A DNA stretch of 64,000 nt from Nematopogon swammerdamellus (taxonomy: Eukaryota; Arthropoda; Insecta; Lepidoptera; Adelidae), in NCBI GenBank assembly GCA_946902875.1, contig OX336340.1:3369739-3433738 (forward strand). Reading direction: 5' to 3'. Below, one piece after another: positions 29,243-40,266 of this stretch. The notes under the pieces are model-generated. The model did not search any database. It saw nothing but the letters and a program-made list of their open reading frames with translations, and was not told the DNA's origin. The position numbers and the translations under genes were made by a program. How positions within the stretch are numbered: the stretch's first letter is position 1; the number at the start of each line of letters is the position of its first letter.

Positions 29243-29881
29243 TTTTTTAAATTTTAACTGTGGTGGCTCAATACATTTTGGACTGCTTGTTGTATGTACA
29301 CAAACGACAGGAGCTATATGCGTCGCACTCGCAGACTCACTCGTATATTACGAGAAAGAGAGAGGACCTACGACCGGCTCTCTGTCGTTTGGAACGCACC
29401 AAGCGTCACGGTGACTATAAAAAAATAAAATTATTTAATCATATAAATTTGAACACACGGCAACTGTCGCCTAACTTATTTAAAAACTACATTAAACATT
29501 TTTTAACTCTTAATCCACTTTACAATATTAATGAATTTTATAGCATACAATTTTAAATTAAATTAAATTTAAATATTTTTAATTCAATTTACTATTATAA
29601 TTTAATTTATGTGCGGGTCTGTGTGTGTGGGGATGTCTATGTATGTGTGATTGAGAATTTGACTTTGTTCTACTGAAGATGTGTAAATTTGGAATCTACC
29701 ACTAATTAATTATGTGCGATATTGCTTTTATTTTATTATTGTAATGATATTTTAATTTTGGATTATTTTATAAAAAAAATTAAATTTTTGTCGTGTCCCT
29801 TAGTGGAACAATTTTATTTATATAAAATTGTATAAACCCACTCAACGGGAAGTAAACGATTTTGACTTTGACTTTGACTTT
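29243..29881 (+). mobile_element. 5'-truncated LINE nested in Rep-N
   Basis: Holds the last ~95 codons of ORF2 (29260-29556), an AT-rich 3' UTR and a (TTTGAC)n tail. Flanked by 'ttat' on both sides, a minimal possible target duplication. Confidence 0.8.
29260..29556 (+). pseudogene. LINE ORF2 C-terminal fragment (CR1/jockey-like)
   Basis: Encodes LDCLLYVHKRQELYASHSQ, then THSYITRKREDLRPA, KIKLFNHINL and FKNYIKHFLTLNPLYNINEF. The pattern 'CL.Y.HK...H.Y.TR.....FN.L......FK..LK.FL....YY...EF' is the usual C-terminus of CR1/Daphne/Kiri-type LINE proteins. The reverse transcriptase domain itself is absent, and the Met is incidental. Confidence 0.75.
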
Positions 29882-30028
29882 ATGGCGGATATAACAACAA
29901 CTAATAAAAAATAGAAAAAGAAAAAATTAAGGGGGGTTCCATACAAGAAACGTGTTTTTTTTTCAATGTTTTTTTTTTTGTGGTGCGGAAACCTCGGTGC
30001 GCGAGTCTGACGCGCACTTGGCCGGTTA
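29882..30028 (+). mobile_element. Rep-N, 3' part
   Basis: 'atggcggatataacaacaac', 'ccatacaagaaacgtgttt', 'gcgcacttggccggtt'. It completes 29059-29242. Confidence 0.88.
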
Positions 30029-30029
30029 T

Positions 30030-30337
30030 TTATTTTATAGAAAGCGCGACACTTAGCATCGTTCCACCTACTAGTAGGTGTCTAACGATGCCCGCGGACA
30101 TTCTGTGATGCACGGGCATTGCGAATGCCATGCCGGCCTGCAGGAGATTTTTCAAGTCCCCTTTGAAAAACCCCATGCTGTACTTCAGAGCAAATAGATG
30201 GGCATGCAGTGCGTTCCACATTTTCCCGGTTCTGTGAATAAAATACCTACAGAACCGGTTGGTGGTTAGGTCGATTGTAAAGGGTTGCATCCCCTGCCCA
30301 GTTTCGACGTCGCCAAACAGTGTCAACATCGTAGTAA
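30030..30337 (-). pseudogene. LINE ORF2 C-terminal fragment
   Basis: About 100 open codons: LFGDVETGQGMQPFTIDLTT, FIHRTGKMWNALHAHLFALK, YSMGFFKGDLKNLL, and the end VALSIK-stop. The 'RTGK.WNALPAHLFP.KYS...FKR' motif defines this lineage; the other copies are at 20259, 32103, 5650 and 61212. It adjoins Rep-N on both sides. Confidence 0.8.
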
Positions 30338-30338
30338 A

Positions 30339-30765
30339 AAAACCGGCCAAGTGCGAGTCGAACTCGCGCACCGAGTGGTTAGCGCCAAGGGCCACTCACG
30401 CCATCTATGGCGTGTTATGAAATGCTTCATATTAGTTAAATGTCACGATTAGTTAAAATGCTTCACGTTCTATTCGCTAGATGGCGCGCGCACATGCACT
30501 TTTTGGTTTCTTCTATGGGAACCCCTGTGAATTTTTTACTATTTCTTATTTTTATTTAATATTTGTTATCGGCCATGATAATAATAACACATATTCTGTG
30601 AAAATGTCAACGGGCTACCTATTACGATTCACGAGATACAGGCCTCGGACAGACAGACAGACAGACGGACGGACGGACGTACGGACGGACAGACCGACAG
30701 ACAGACAGAGAGACAGACGACGTAGGCTCAGTAATAGGGTCCCGTACCGGATACGGAACCCCAAA
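30339..30765 (-). mobile_element. Rep-N, long form
   Basis: 'accggccaagtgcgagtcga', the extra 'cacgccatctatggcgtgtt' / 'agatggcgcgcgcacatgc' block, (ACGG)n, and 'cccgtaccggatacggaacc'. Confidence 0.88.
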
Positions 30766-30798
30766 AAGCGCCAAAAATTTGGAACGATTGGAGGGTTG

Positions 30799-30995
30799 TT
30801 TTTTTGTTCATGAGGTCGAAGCCTCAGGCGCAGCCAATTTCACCCCTCGAGGAGGTGCCAGTCCGGTTTGGAGGCAGTCTAATGTCGCTGAAGAAAGGCT
30901 ATTAACTCGCTATTTTAAGATTAGTGGATTGTAGGAGTGGGGAAAGATATTCCCCGGAAGCCCGTTTCACACCTTTGCATTGCGACAGGAATGGC
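30799..30995 (-). pseudogene. LINE ORF2 C-terminus
   Basis: Minus strand encodes GLPGNIFPHSYNPLILK, RVNSLSSATLDCLQTG and ends near 'ctggcacctcctcg'. Same lineage as 10750-11015. Confidence 0.7.
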
Positions 30996-31092
30996 TCTCG
31001 TGCTCGTGGGCAGTAGACGGATCGGAGGGCTCGGCCTAGGAAGGCTCGGTCATAGGAAAATGAAATGAGTAAGGTAACTGGAGCCCATTTTT

Positions 31093-31611
31093 AAAATAAC
31101 CACCTACGCTGCTCCGAGGCACCAGGGCTGTCGCAACTCACACTGACACAATTGACAGGTATTAAGCCCATTATGGTGGAAATGACATTCCAGAGAGAGA
31201 GAGAGAGAAAGAGATAGATAGAGAGAGAGAGAAAGAGATAGAAAGACAGAGAGATAGAAAGAGAGAGAGAGAGATAGAAAGAGAGAGAGAGAGATAGAAA
31301 GAGAGATGGATAGAAAGAGAGAGATAGAAAGAGAGATGGATAGAAACAGAGAGATAGAAAGAGAGAGAGAGATAGAAAGAGAGAGATAGAAAAAGAGAGA
31401 TAGAACTAAACAGATAGAAAGAGAGAGATAGAGGTAGAGATAGAAAGAGAGAGATAGAAAAAGAGAGATAGAACGAAAGAGATAGAAAGAGAGAGATAGA
31501 GGTAGAGATAGAAAGAGAGAGTGAGACATAGAAAGAGAGAGATAGAAAGAGAGAGAGATAGAAAGAGAGGGATAGAAAGAGAGAGAGGTAGAAAGAGAGA
31601 GAGAGGTAGAA

Positions 31612-31646
<35 letters not shown>

Positions 31647-31655
31647 TAGAACGAA

Positions 31656-31699
<44 letters not shown>

Positions 31700-31745
31700 A
31701 ATCGGCGCGCTTGTATGAAGACTGTTAACTAGTCTGTTTAAACTA
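31093..31745. repeat. Repeat with long (GA)n/(GATAGAAA)n tract
   Basis: 'caccagggctgtcgcaactc' and 'catggtggaaatg'-type leader, ~510 bp of GAGAGATAGAAA variants (31191-31702), then 'tgtatgaagactgttaacta'. The same leader and trailer flank the locus at 56545-57360. The 141-codon Ser/Leu-rich frame on the minus strand is an artefact. Confidence 0.85.
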
Positions 31746-32102
31746 TGGCTCGGCGCGCGTAATCATAAAGTTGTCCGAAGGAAACTTTCGCAATTTCCCC
31801 CAATCTATAGCGTCGCCTAGCCGAAAATTTCGGCCGCCGTGTTTGCGGAACAAAAAAGAAAATCACTCAGCTCAGTTTAGTCGAGAATCTTTATACTTTC
31901 TGTTGACTCATACACCCGCACATTTTGTTGGACGTTCTGAAGTAGAGTCACGTGAGAAGGGGCTTTTTATTACCCGACTACGGCGAAGCAAAAAGGAGGG
32001 TTATGTGTATGACCGGTATGTATTTATTTCTCTGTTTACGCTTCACGACACCAAGGCGTGGATAATATCGACAGCATCCACAGTGAGTTCGTGTGTAACA
32101 TA
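31746..32102. other. Unrecognised stretch
   Basis: 'attacccgactacggcgaag' ... 'ggagggttatgtgtatgacc' at 31970-32012 resembles another widespread lepidopteran repeat; otherwise nothing recognised. Confidence 0.4.
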
Positions 32103-32175
32103 CGGCCGAATGTCCTTGGGCGTCGTTAGACACCTTATGGGAGAATCGGCGCCGCGTGTAATAATAATATAACAC
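32103..32175 (+). pseudogene. LINE ORF2 C-terminal scrap
   Basis: 'gaatgtccttgggcgtcgtt' and 'gacaccttatgggagaatcg' match the 61212-61640 lineage. Confidence 0.65.
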
Positions 32176-32196
32176 TTTATGCCACTGGCACTCGCC

Positions 32197-32541
32197 TTTT
32201 TTTATAGAAACTGACACGGTTGGCTACATCATCATCACCTACAACATCCGTGATGCCAGCCCATAACACCGGGTGACGCCATGTCAGTGCTTCCCTTCAT
32301 TTCATGTCGGCTACACTGAACTGAAAACACGAACTATTTACATAGCCGTTTCGCTCAGTGCGGTGGTACCAACCCGGCCGGGATAAACCCAGGTAAGAAG
32401 GGAAGGGACCTACAGTTTTACGTGGAATCCGAACCACGGTCAGCCTCCAATAGTCGAGCGGTCACCCATCCTAGTACTGACCGCGCTCAGCGTTGCTTCA
32501 CAACAGTCGACCGACCGTACCACTGAGCTACCGAGGCTGAC
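32197..32541 (-). mobile_element. SINE-1 full-length copy
   Basis: Minus strand has 'gcctcggtagctcagtggta', 5S-like 'agtactaggatgggtgaccg', B box 'gtggttcggattcc', body with a small deletion, tail and A-run. Confidence 0.9.
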
Positions 32542-32586
32542 AAACAAACCTCAAGTCAACCCAGTGGTACAGATCGCGTATTCTAT

Positions 32587-32632
32587 AAAAAACCGGCCAA
32601 GTGCGAGTCGGACTCGCGCACCGAAGTTTCCG
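32587..32632 (-). mobile_element. Rep-N end fragment
   Basis: 'accggccaagtgcgagtcgg' to 'gtttccgtacc'. Confidence 0.65.
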
Positions 32633-32710
32633 TACCACCACTTAACTGGATGGATGATATTATTTGTTGAATTTGTACTATAATCACACCAAGTTTGACG
32701 CTTGTATGTA

Positions 32711-33011
32711 TTTTTTTATGTAATCCGGTATGGGTGGCTGAGTCGGAGGGGCCAAAGTGCATGCTCCGAGCATGCGAATATCCGAGAAGGTAGGTGCCAT
32801 ACCGGAGACTTCCCTGGAGCCTAACACATAGTAAGGGGGAAGGAAAGGGCGGACCTACAGTTTTACACCGGTTCCGAACGGTGAAGCAGCAGGTGTAGGT
32901 ATGCACGTAAATGTTTTCATCAGAAAAAACTCATTGGTACTCGCCGACCGGATTCGAAACTCGGACGTCTCGCATGAGAAGCCGATGCCCAAACCACTCG
33001 GCCACCTACCG
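32711..33011 (-). mobile_element. SINE-2 copy, internally deleted
   Basis: Minus strand: head 'tggccgagtggtttgggcat', decayed B box 'gagtttcgaatccgg', 'aactgtaggtccgcc', a deletion of the central body, tail 'cagccacccataccggatta'. Confidence 0.88.
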
Positions 33012-34108
33012 CTTTGCATAGCGGTCTTGCGGGTGAGCTCCAAACTTTTGAGACATCAGAATAGATCTTCCTAGTTCGCAGTGACAACAGGGCTCACGGG
33101 CCTAACTCTAACACTTTAAATCATAATCATGTATTTCAGTGGCGATTCCTGATGCTGTGTATTGGGTTGGCTCTGGCTAAGGAATATTTTCTTTCATAAT
33201 TTCGTAACTTACGCATTAATTTATTTCTACCACAATGCGTTCTTGCCAGGTCCATACGTACTTATCGGAATATATGCAGCTATCAACTCGCGAGCTATTG
33301 TTTTTACAAAGACGTCACGCACACGCTGCAAAGGAGCGCGCACACATGCGCACACACAACACACCTAGCTCGCTAGTCACAAAATGCGCTCCCCACTGCG
33401 CCAACTCGAAAGGCTGATCAGCGAATGCGTTCGGGACGGGGGGATATCGGCCGCTTGTATGGAATACGATGGCGCCTCAAATGTAGCCAACAGGCGAATG
33501 AATGCCTTGATGTGTCGTCATTCGTCGCCCGCGTTTGACGCGCGCGAAATTTCAAATTATGTAACGGGATTGACGTTTTATCTTATTCATCGTGGGTTAT
33601 ATAATAAATAATATAACCCCCATATTTTTTCACATTTATTTTTGCTTAATATTTCGATGTTAATCGTGGCATTCATTTTCTTTGGTTTGGCGGCGCCAAC
33701 CTAACCAACTTAAAGAAATCGCCACTGATGTATGTTTTCTATGCATAAATACTCTGTTCTGACCTCCTTTGTTTAGTCTAGGTCTTGTGCTAACTATTTA
33801 TAAATTCAAAGTCTGAGCCCGTCAATATAGGCAAAGATTCAACTCTTTAACTATCCAATCCAACTGCCAAGTTACTTTTGGTTTATTCAAATCCATTATT
33901 TAAGAAGCGTCGCCTCGGGTGATGGGCGTGCGGCCGGGACGGATTTTAATTGGAATGAAATAATTTAAGGACAATAAGCCTAAAGGGCTGTCGCTTTGCA
34001 AAGTTTCTAATTGTTTTGCTCCAAGCTTTTGAAGTTAAAAAGAAAAAATAAAACGAAAAAACTGGCGCTGTTCTCGGATTGAGCCAAATTCTTCAAACAT
34101 GATATGGT
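33012..34108. other. Unrecognised stretch
   Basis: About 1.1 kb of apparently unique DNA; no convincing gene. Confidence 0.4.
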
Positions 34109-34280
34109 AAAATTACAAATTTAAAAATCCCGACCCTTAAAACGTCGAAAATCATTTCCGTTTACTTACTTAATGGAGTCGGGGGACCGCTAAGTAAATT
34201 CCCGCGCAGCTCTGAGTTTTTTATATTTTATTTACTGAGCCGTCCCCCGACTCCTTTAAGTAAGTAAACGGAAATTATTT
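34109..34280 (+). mobile_element. Rep-K, hairpin part
   Basis: Arms 'ccgtttacttacttaatgga' and 'ctcctttaagtaagtaaacg' with the conserved loop 'ttcccgcgcagctctgag'. Interrupted at 34281 by a LINE 3' fragment. Confidence 0.82.
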
Positions 34281-34682
34281 TTAACTCGTAAGGACAAACT
34301 TCTCCTTTCCTTACTGAAGTAAATGCAATTTTATATTACATACATAATATGTTTACTCCCCTTCTCTTACTCCCCTGTCATTCAGTTGATTATGTTGCAC
34401 AACGGTACCACCGATTAATGTACATAATATGTAAGTTTATTATATACATTATATATGCTTATTAAAGTATTTATGTAGTATTCATATGTAGTTTATCATA
34501 CATATTTCTTTACAGTCCAACACATTGCCACAAGCTATTCTTGTTCGCCTGCGTGTCCTTCTCCCACATCCCAAAGGTTAGTTAGAATAGAATGCCTCGC
34601 GGTATTAAGCTCGCCTGTTGTACCTAATTTTATAAATTGGTGTTCAATAAAGAATATATACATACATACACACGTAACGTGA
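34281..34682 (+). mobile_element. LINE 3' UTR nested in Rep-K
   Basis: 'cccacatcccaaaggttagt', 'aagctcgcctgttgtac', 'gttcaataaagaata' and a (CATA)n tail. The 'ccacatcccaaaggtt' motif is shared with the 3' UTR of the LINE at 44226-49455. Confidence 0.7.
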
Positions 34683-34683
34683 G

Positions 34684-34860
34684 GTCGGGGGTTTTTAAAA
34701 TTTGTAATTTAACTTTTATTTCAAGCTTTTTAAAAAAACCGCGTGCAAATCGGTCCACTTTTTAAGATAATTAATTTTTTGTTTACTTAATTAGGTACTT
34801 GATTACAAATATAGCTAAGAAAGGACCACCCCGATTAAACCGCATCCAAATCGGTCCAAA
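34684..34860 (+). mobile_element. Rep-K, distal part
   Basis: 'gtcgggggtttttaaaattt', 'aaccgcgtgcaaatcggtcc', 'accgcatccaaatcggtcc'. It ends abruptly in a 10-bp tandem array. Confidence 0.82.
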
Positions 34861-34862
34861 TC

Positions 34863-34984
34863 GGTGGCGGTGGGTGACGGTGGGTGACGGTGGGTGGCGG
34901 TGGGTGACGGTGGGTGACGGTGGGTGACGGTGGGTGACGGTGGGTGACGGTGTGTGACGGTGGGTGACGGTGGGTGACGGTGGC
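34863..34984 (+). repeat. 10-bp tandem array (GGGTGACGGT)n
   Basis: About twelve units with rare changes (GGCGGT, GTGTGACGGT). It replaces the usual Rep-K tail. Confidence 0.93.
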
Positions 34985-35254
34985 TGGCCCCACACGTCTA
35001 ATGGTATCCCATATGGTAAGACTTTACTTCCGTTTTACTGTCTTTGGTAAGGAACTGTAAAAATACCGTAAAACCCCAGTCGTTTCCACACGTCATCTAT
35101 CCTCTGCTTGCCGGCAAAATGGCCGCGCCCATGGATACTACAAACAACATAGATATGTTACGTGCTCCGCGCCGGTGGCCCCCGTAAAGTGTGCGATTGT
35201 CACATACCCGCGTTCAGTCGCCGTCAGTCACCGTCCGGCATGACACGTGTACAA

Positions 35255-35532
35255 AGAGGCTGACCGCGTGGTTCCGATTCCACGTAAAACTGTAGGTCCT
35301 TTTCCTTCTTACCTTACTAGGTGGTAGGGTTTATCCCGCCCGGGTTGATACCACCCCATTGAATGAAACGTAAGTTGAAACGGCTATGTAAATAGTTCGT
35401 GTTTTCCGTCCAGTTCAATGTAGCCGACATGAAATGAAGGGAAGCACTGACATGGCACCTAGTTCACCCGGGGCTGACACCACGAGCATTGTAGGCGATG
35501 TAGCCAACCGAGTCAGTTTCCATAAAAAAAAA
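35255..35532 (+). mobile_element. SINE-1 copy, head-truncated
   Basis: From 'gaggctgaccgcgtggttcc' (decayed B box) through body and tail to an A-run that abuts MITE-E. Confidence 0.88.
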
Positions 35533-35533
35533 T

Positions 35534-35938
35534 TTGTTGTCTATAAAGTCGGTTTACGGACGATAGTTTTACGTGATAACGTCAAATACCTAATATTTGG
35601 TTCTCTGTCGTTGTATTGAATCGAAATACATGAATCGATATTGTGATACATATTCGGACCCTTTTTTCATGAATATTCTAAATTTGAAATCTTTTCCGAC
35701 CGGCCAGATGCGCTTAATATATTATGGTACGAATAACCTCCTTTCAATTTGTGCTGCCCTGGTACTTTAGAACCAGAGAGATAAATATGTACAAGCCGAC
35801 GCTTGGGCCGATTGTGCCTCTCTATCGCTTGTTATGCGCTCTCGCTTGCACAAACAGGCTCAGATGGAACGTGACACTTTTTCGTGCGTGCAGCCTGTGT
35901 TCATCAATTTATAAGACGTGACGTTATCACGCCAAAAA
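35534..35938. mobile_element. MITE-E copy, expanded
   Basis: 'aagtcggtttacggacgata' and 'ttacgtgataacgtc' at the left, 'gacgtgacgttatcac' at the right, plus inner 'ttgtgcctctctatcgcttg' homologous (inverted) to 10128-10362. About 190 bp of extra DNA in the middle. Confidence 0.72.
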
Positions 35939-36204
35939 GAATTATGTGTGTGCGCGCGGTCACAAATGGATTACCGTCTGCAAAATGGCATATTATTAAA
36001 TTTATTTGACTAAAATATACACAATACACAACAGCCTACAAAATACAACTATAAGTACATTAATACACTAAAACTAAAACTAATCTAAAATTAATATATT
36101 ATTATATTTTAAAGAATAAAACATTATTTAAAAAGTCATAAAAAACATAATAAATCGATAACGTGGACGCACGCCATTTGTTGTTTATTTTAGAAGTTTA
36201 GAAA

Positions 36205-36296
36205 TGTTAATTTCTATTGCTCTTCTGTATGTTATCTTCTGTCTTCTGTATCTCTGTTTTTGTGTGCAATAAAGTATTTCTATTCTCTTCCAAATG
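36205..36296 (+). mobile_element. LINE 3' tail
   Basis: 'tatgttatcttctgtcttct' and 'gtgtgcaataaagtatttct' plus (ATTCT)n; sister copies at 38066-38376 (minus) and 42076-42201. Confidence 0.75.
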
Positions 36297-38065
36297 GTCG
36301 TAAGTGATCGAACGTTCGGAACAATATTTACGTTTTGCTTCTCCGACTTGAGGTTATCTCACTTCTGCATTCGCGATGTTAAAATAGGTATTTCAGACTT
36401 TTATGTGAATGCACAGTGAATGTATATATTTTATTCTATGCGTATACACATGATATGCAGATGAAATTCGATCCGCTTGTTAGTAGTAAGATACCTACTC
36501 TATAGTACTGTATCTCTATGGCGCCACCCGCATCTCATCCACCTATAAAAAGTGCATAAAACTTTAAAGCGAATGGCTTTCAAAAGTTGTAAAATGAAAA
36601 TGCGGTCAGGAAAACTTTAATTTTCTTGTCTACCCTATAACCACCCGGGAATTACTTTATTTATATTACTACAGCGAAAACTTCCTGCATTCTTGAGTGT
36701 ACGCAATAACCGACCAGTAAGCCTATAGGCGGCAGACGGACGGAAGACACACACAAATACATACATACACACATAAAACATATATAAAGAAACTGTTTGT
36801 CGCGATCCCGCTGTGCCCTATCCACCTCCGAACGACATGAGTACCTAGGTACGCACTTTCCAACATTTTCCAAAGATTTAAACGTTCCTTTCTCTACTCA
36901 CGCATCAAAGGCGAACCAATTGTCACAAATCATTCCAAAAGATTCTAACAAACTTCTCCACAGCCGTGCTCGTCTCCACCCTTTTAGATCTATTCCAAGA
37001 TGTGCGCGACCTAAATATCGTACATACTCGTTCGGTTCGGTTCGTACTAACGAACACGTCTTGCCTGGTTACCTGGGGTCTTCAAAAGTCATGTCGAATA
37101 GACGACGACCGTTTCTTAGAACTTTTGGTTTTTCTGTAAACTATAAGAGAGGCCCTATATTCCCAATTTTTTTTCCAAATTTTATACTCAATAATTTCGG
37201 ATATACCGTTGGGGGGTATTCTTGACAGTAGGAGAGGAAAAGAGGGTGTAACACGCTTTTATTTCAAAAATGTAATAAATGAAGGAAATAGCTTTATTTC
37301 TAATCGGAATAAATTTATTTTAAACTTTTTTGTTAATTTTTATCAATTATAAAAGCTTGTTTTTGTCTTTAAATGTAAAACGCATCGGAGATGCTTAATA
37401 TTGAGATCAGTTATGCAAACCTATATGGTTTTTTTTATTTAATATCAGAACTAATAATACAGTTTTATTTTATTTTATTATTATTTGCAATGTCTTTCAA
37501 TATTTGTTGATCGTTGCTTGTAGGGGTATTGTGCGTGCACAATTGCACATGTTGCTAAAGACATGCGATATTTCGTCGTGCCAAACTTGGAATCGAAATA
37601 CAGCACAAAGTTACACCTAACGAACGTGTTGTCAGATAAATCGCACACTTGGCAAACTCGGATGAACACTGGAGCGCGCCCCGCTTACGCAGCACGTACG
37701 TAGGGAGAACTTTTTGGCGTATTTTCGCTTTGGTGGCAAGATTTAATAGATGGATAAGGATAGGATTACGAGTTACGTACGACTTCCGATTGGTATATTT
37801 CTGTTCCGTAGATTGCGATTGTCATCATCACAGACTGAACCAAAACACAACGTACACTGTAACTTCCTTCCCTTCTACAGCAATAATTATGATATACTTT
37901 TACTTTGGCGCAAGTCGCAGTAAACATTCGAATATTGGTACTAGGGAAGGCCGTGGAAACCACCCATATCCCATATGGGGCGGGGGTGGGACGTTGCGGC
38001 CTTCAGGCTTTTAGATCGGTGGTAATACTTATAAATCATGTCAGGTTCCATTCAAAGATGTTTGG
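36297..38065. other. Long unrecognised stretch
   Basis: About 1.8 kb without recognised repeats. A 142-codon frame (36797-37225) and a 121-codon frame (37649-38014) have no known domain. Could be host intergenic or intronic DNA. Confidence 0.4.
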
Positions 38066-38376
38066 TTAGAATAGAATAGAATGGAATGGAATGGAATGGA
38101 ATACAATGCAATGCAATGGAATGGAATGGAATGGAATGGAATGGAACGGAATAAAACGGAATGGAATAGAACAGAAAAGAACAGAACAGAACGGAACAGG
38201 ATAGAAATGCTTATTGCACATAAAACACTAACAAAGTTACAGAAGACAGAAGATAACATACAGAAAAGCTTTTTTTACATTTACAATACTTCACACAGAA
38301 ACAAGAGAACAGTAGCGTGCAAAGGCGGTCTTATCGCTTTAAGTAATTTCTTCCAGTGAACCTTTCGGGTGATGAG
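38066..38376 (-). mobile_element. LINE 3' UTR with expanded GGAAT tail
   Basis: Minus strand: 'aaaggttcactggaagaaat', 'aagcgataagaccgcctttg', 'gttatcttctgtcttctgta', 'gcaataagcatttctatcc', then a ~130-bp tract of (ATTCC/ATTCT) units. Same family as 36205 and 42076. Confidence 0.8.
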
Positions 38377-39857
38377 AGTAAGTGAGGAAGAAATATTGCA
38401 AGGGTAGTGCAGTCATTTGGATAGATGTGCTTCGTGAATCATGGATTGCAATGTTAGATTATTTCAGAGAAATCCGATGTATCCTCAACTTTGTCTTCTG
38501 TCAGTCCATCAATCTTTATCTTGACGTAGGCCCGATTGAACAAACTCGATAAAAATTCTATCGAACTCAATTCGACTCCACCCCGAGCAATCAGAATCGT
38601 AAACTGTTTACCCCAACCCCCATCAATATCGGCTTCTTTACGACTGTCCTATTGTGTTCGTCGTAATGAATACGTATCATAAAATGGTCTGCCGAGGTGA
38701 TCTGATACCGCTAACTGATTAATCACTAACTTGAGATGATTTCAAACCTAAGGCGATTCGGTCACTAGATTTAGCAGGGCTTATGCGCCAAACACACCGT
38801 CTTCATTGCCATCATGTGTTGCCTAAAAATGTAGTAATTTCATTAAACATCGACATAATATAAGTGGATGAGCCCCCATCATGCCTTTTTACACATATAC
38901 ATAAGTTATGCTAGAATAAGACGTGCAAACGCAAACGTCGTGAAAGCAAAATGGATAGCGCGATAGAGTTCTTCTACATATTATTCCTAATATCTAAACA
39001 GCGTACGTAAGTGATCGAGATTGAGCTTTCGAAATTTACCTTTCCGTTCAGAGAACGGAGAAAGACTAAGACGTTTAGATGACAACGTAATACGTATAAG
39101 AGTGACAACGATTGTACGTTCCCAATGTCCCACGCGCGCGACTCGTCTCAGCCTCGTCAGCCGCCACTGACAATACACCGAGTAACGTATAGCCATTCTT
39201 TTCACGCTCACGTCCTGTTGCGAGCGTATTTGAACACATGAGACCTGCGCGCAAGGCAATCGCCGGCGGACTGACTGCTCGCGAAACAGGTTGTGCGATG
39301 TGCTCACAGTTTGTGTCCGAAGTCGGTGCTTGTATGGAGCTTCCTGATATTTTTTATTTCGCTGTTTGTTACTCGATTTGAACTATTAACATGCAAACGT
39401 GGTATAAACTTGGGTCGCCATTTAAGCTACATTTTACCACCTCGAATGACCCATTCTTTAACCATCTATAACCCGACGAAGGCTTCGAGGCACTTATACT
39501 TCGGCACAATGGCAGGAGGTTAAAGGCAGCGGAGGATAATGGCGAAGGAAGAGTTGAGGGCGCGGCACCAAGATTTATGGCGTTCGAGCCCATTGTTCAG
39601 GATTGAGTATGGTCGTTTAGGTCTGGCTCCGGTCATCAAATCAGTTTTCGCCGTGTTGGAGATTATAACAATGGTTGACTTTAAGAAGTTAGGGAGACAA
39701 TTGAGCCTTTACGCCCTCCGGTTTCGAATTATTTCAAAATGAGGTAGGCATTATGAGATATGAAATTTCTTGAATCAAGCTTTTTTTTAAATGGGTCAAA
39801 TCTTGCAACTGAATTTTAAACCAGTTCCATTTAACCGATTGAGCTGAACGATTTTTA
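38377..39857. other. Long unrecognised stretch
   Basis: Apparently unique; GC-rich island around 39100-39300 ('gcgcgcgactcgtctcagcc'). No gene model could be supported. Confidence 0.4.
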
Positions 39858-40158
39858 TACATGCATAACACACGCTGTATCCCGACAATTTGAGTAAGCA
39901 GAGTAATCAATCAGAGTTATGCTGCAGTTACTCTTGCAAGTTACAGCACAACATCGACCACCATGTTTAGCAAAGCTTTAGGACAAGATAAACTATCAAG
40001 CAGCAAGTAAGGCACGACGATCCACCTGCTGCATGACTCGGTGGAAGAACCGTTCAAAGGTGAGATACCCGTCCTTATCCCTTAGTCGCCTTTTACGACA
40101 TGCACGGGAAGAGATGCAGTGGGGCTATTCTTTTTAAGAACCGGCCCCACACGGTACG
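39858..40158 (-). mobile_element. Rep-D copy
   Basis: Minus strand from 'cgtgtggggccggttcttaa' to 'cagcgtgtgttatgcatg', hairpin with one mismatch ('ttatgctg'). Confidence 0.82.
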
Positions 40159-40187
40159 ATTTTTATCGATAGCCTGAATGGATTTGG

Positions 40188-40266
40188 GCTGTGCGGCTCG
40201 GCGCGGCGGCGCGGCGCAGCGATTCGCTTGGTCGCGCGATTTTAGTCACCAGTGTAAATCCCGCAC
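40188..40266. mobile_element. Fragment of the TTTACAC-TIR element
   Basis: 'gcgcgattttagtcaccagt' and 'gtaaatcccgc' match one end of 52800-53453. Confidence 0.6.

Noticed and set aside
31104..31529. 141-codon Ser/Leu/Phe frame on the minus strand
   Set aside because: It is the translation of a GAGATAGAAA-type microsatellite; composition alone keeps it open.
34863..34984. Telomeric or subtelomeric repeat
   Set aside because: Unit GGGTGACGGT is not the insect TTAGG repeat and lies at a Rep-K end.
36797..37225. 142-codon frame as a host gene
   Set aside because: No recognisable domain, no splice or promoter evidence; left as unrecognised.
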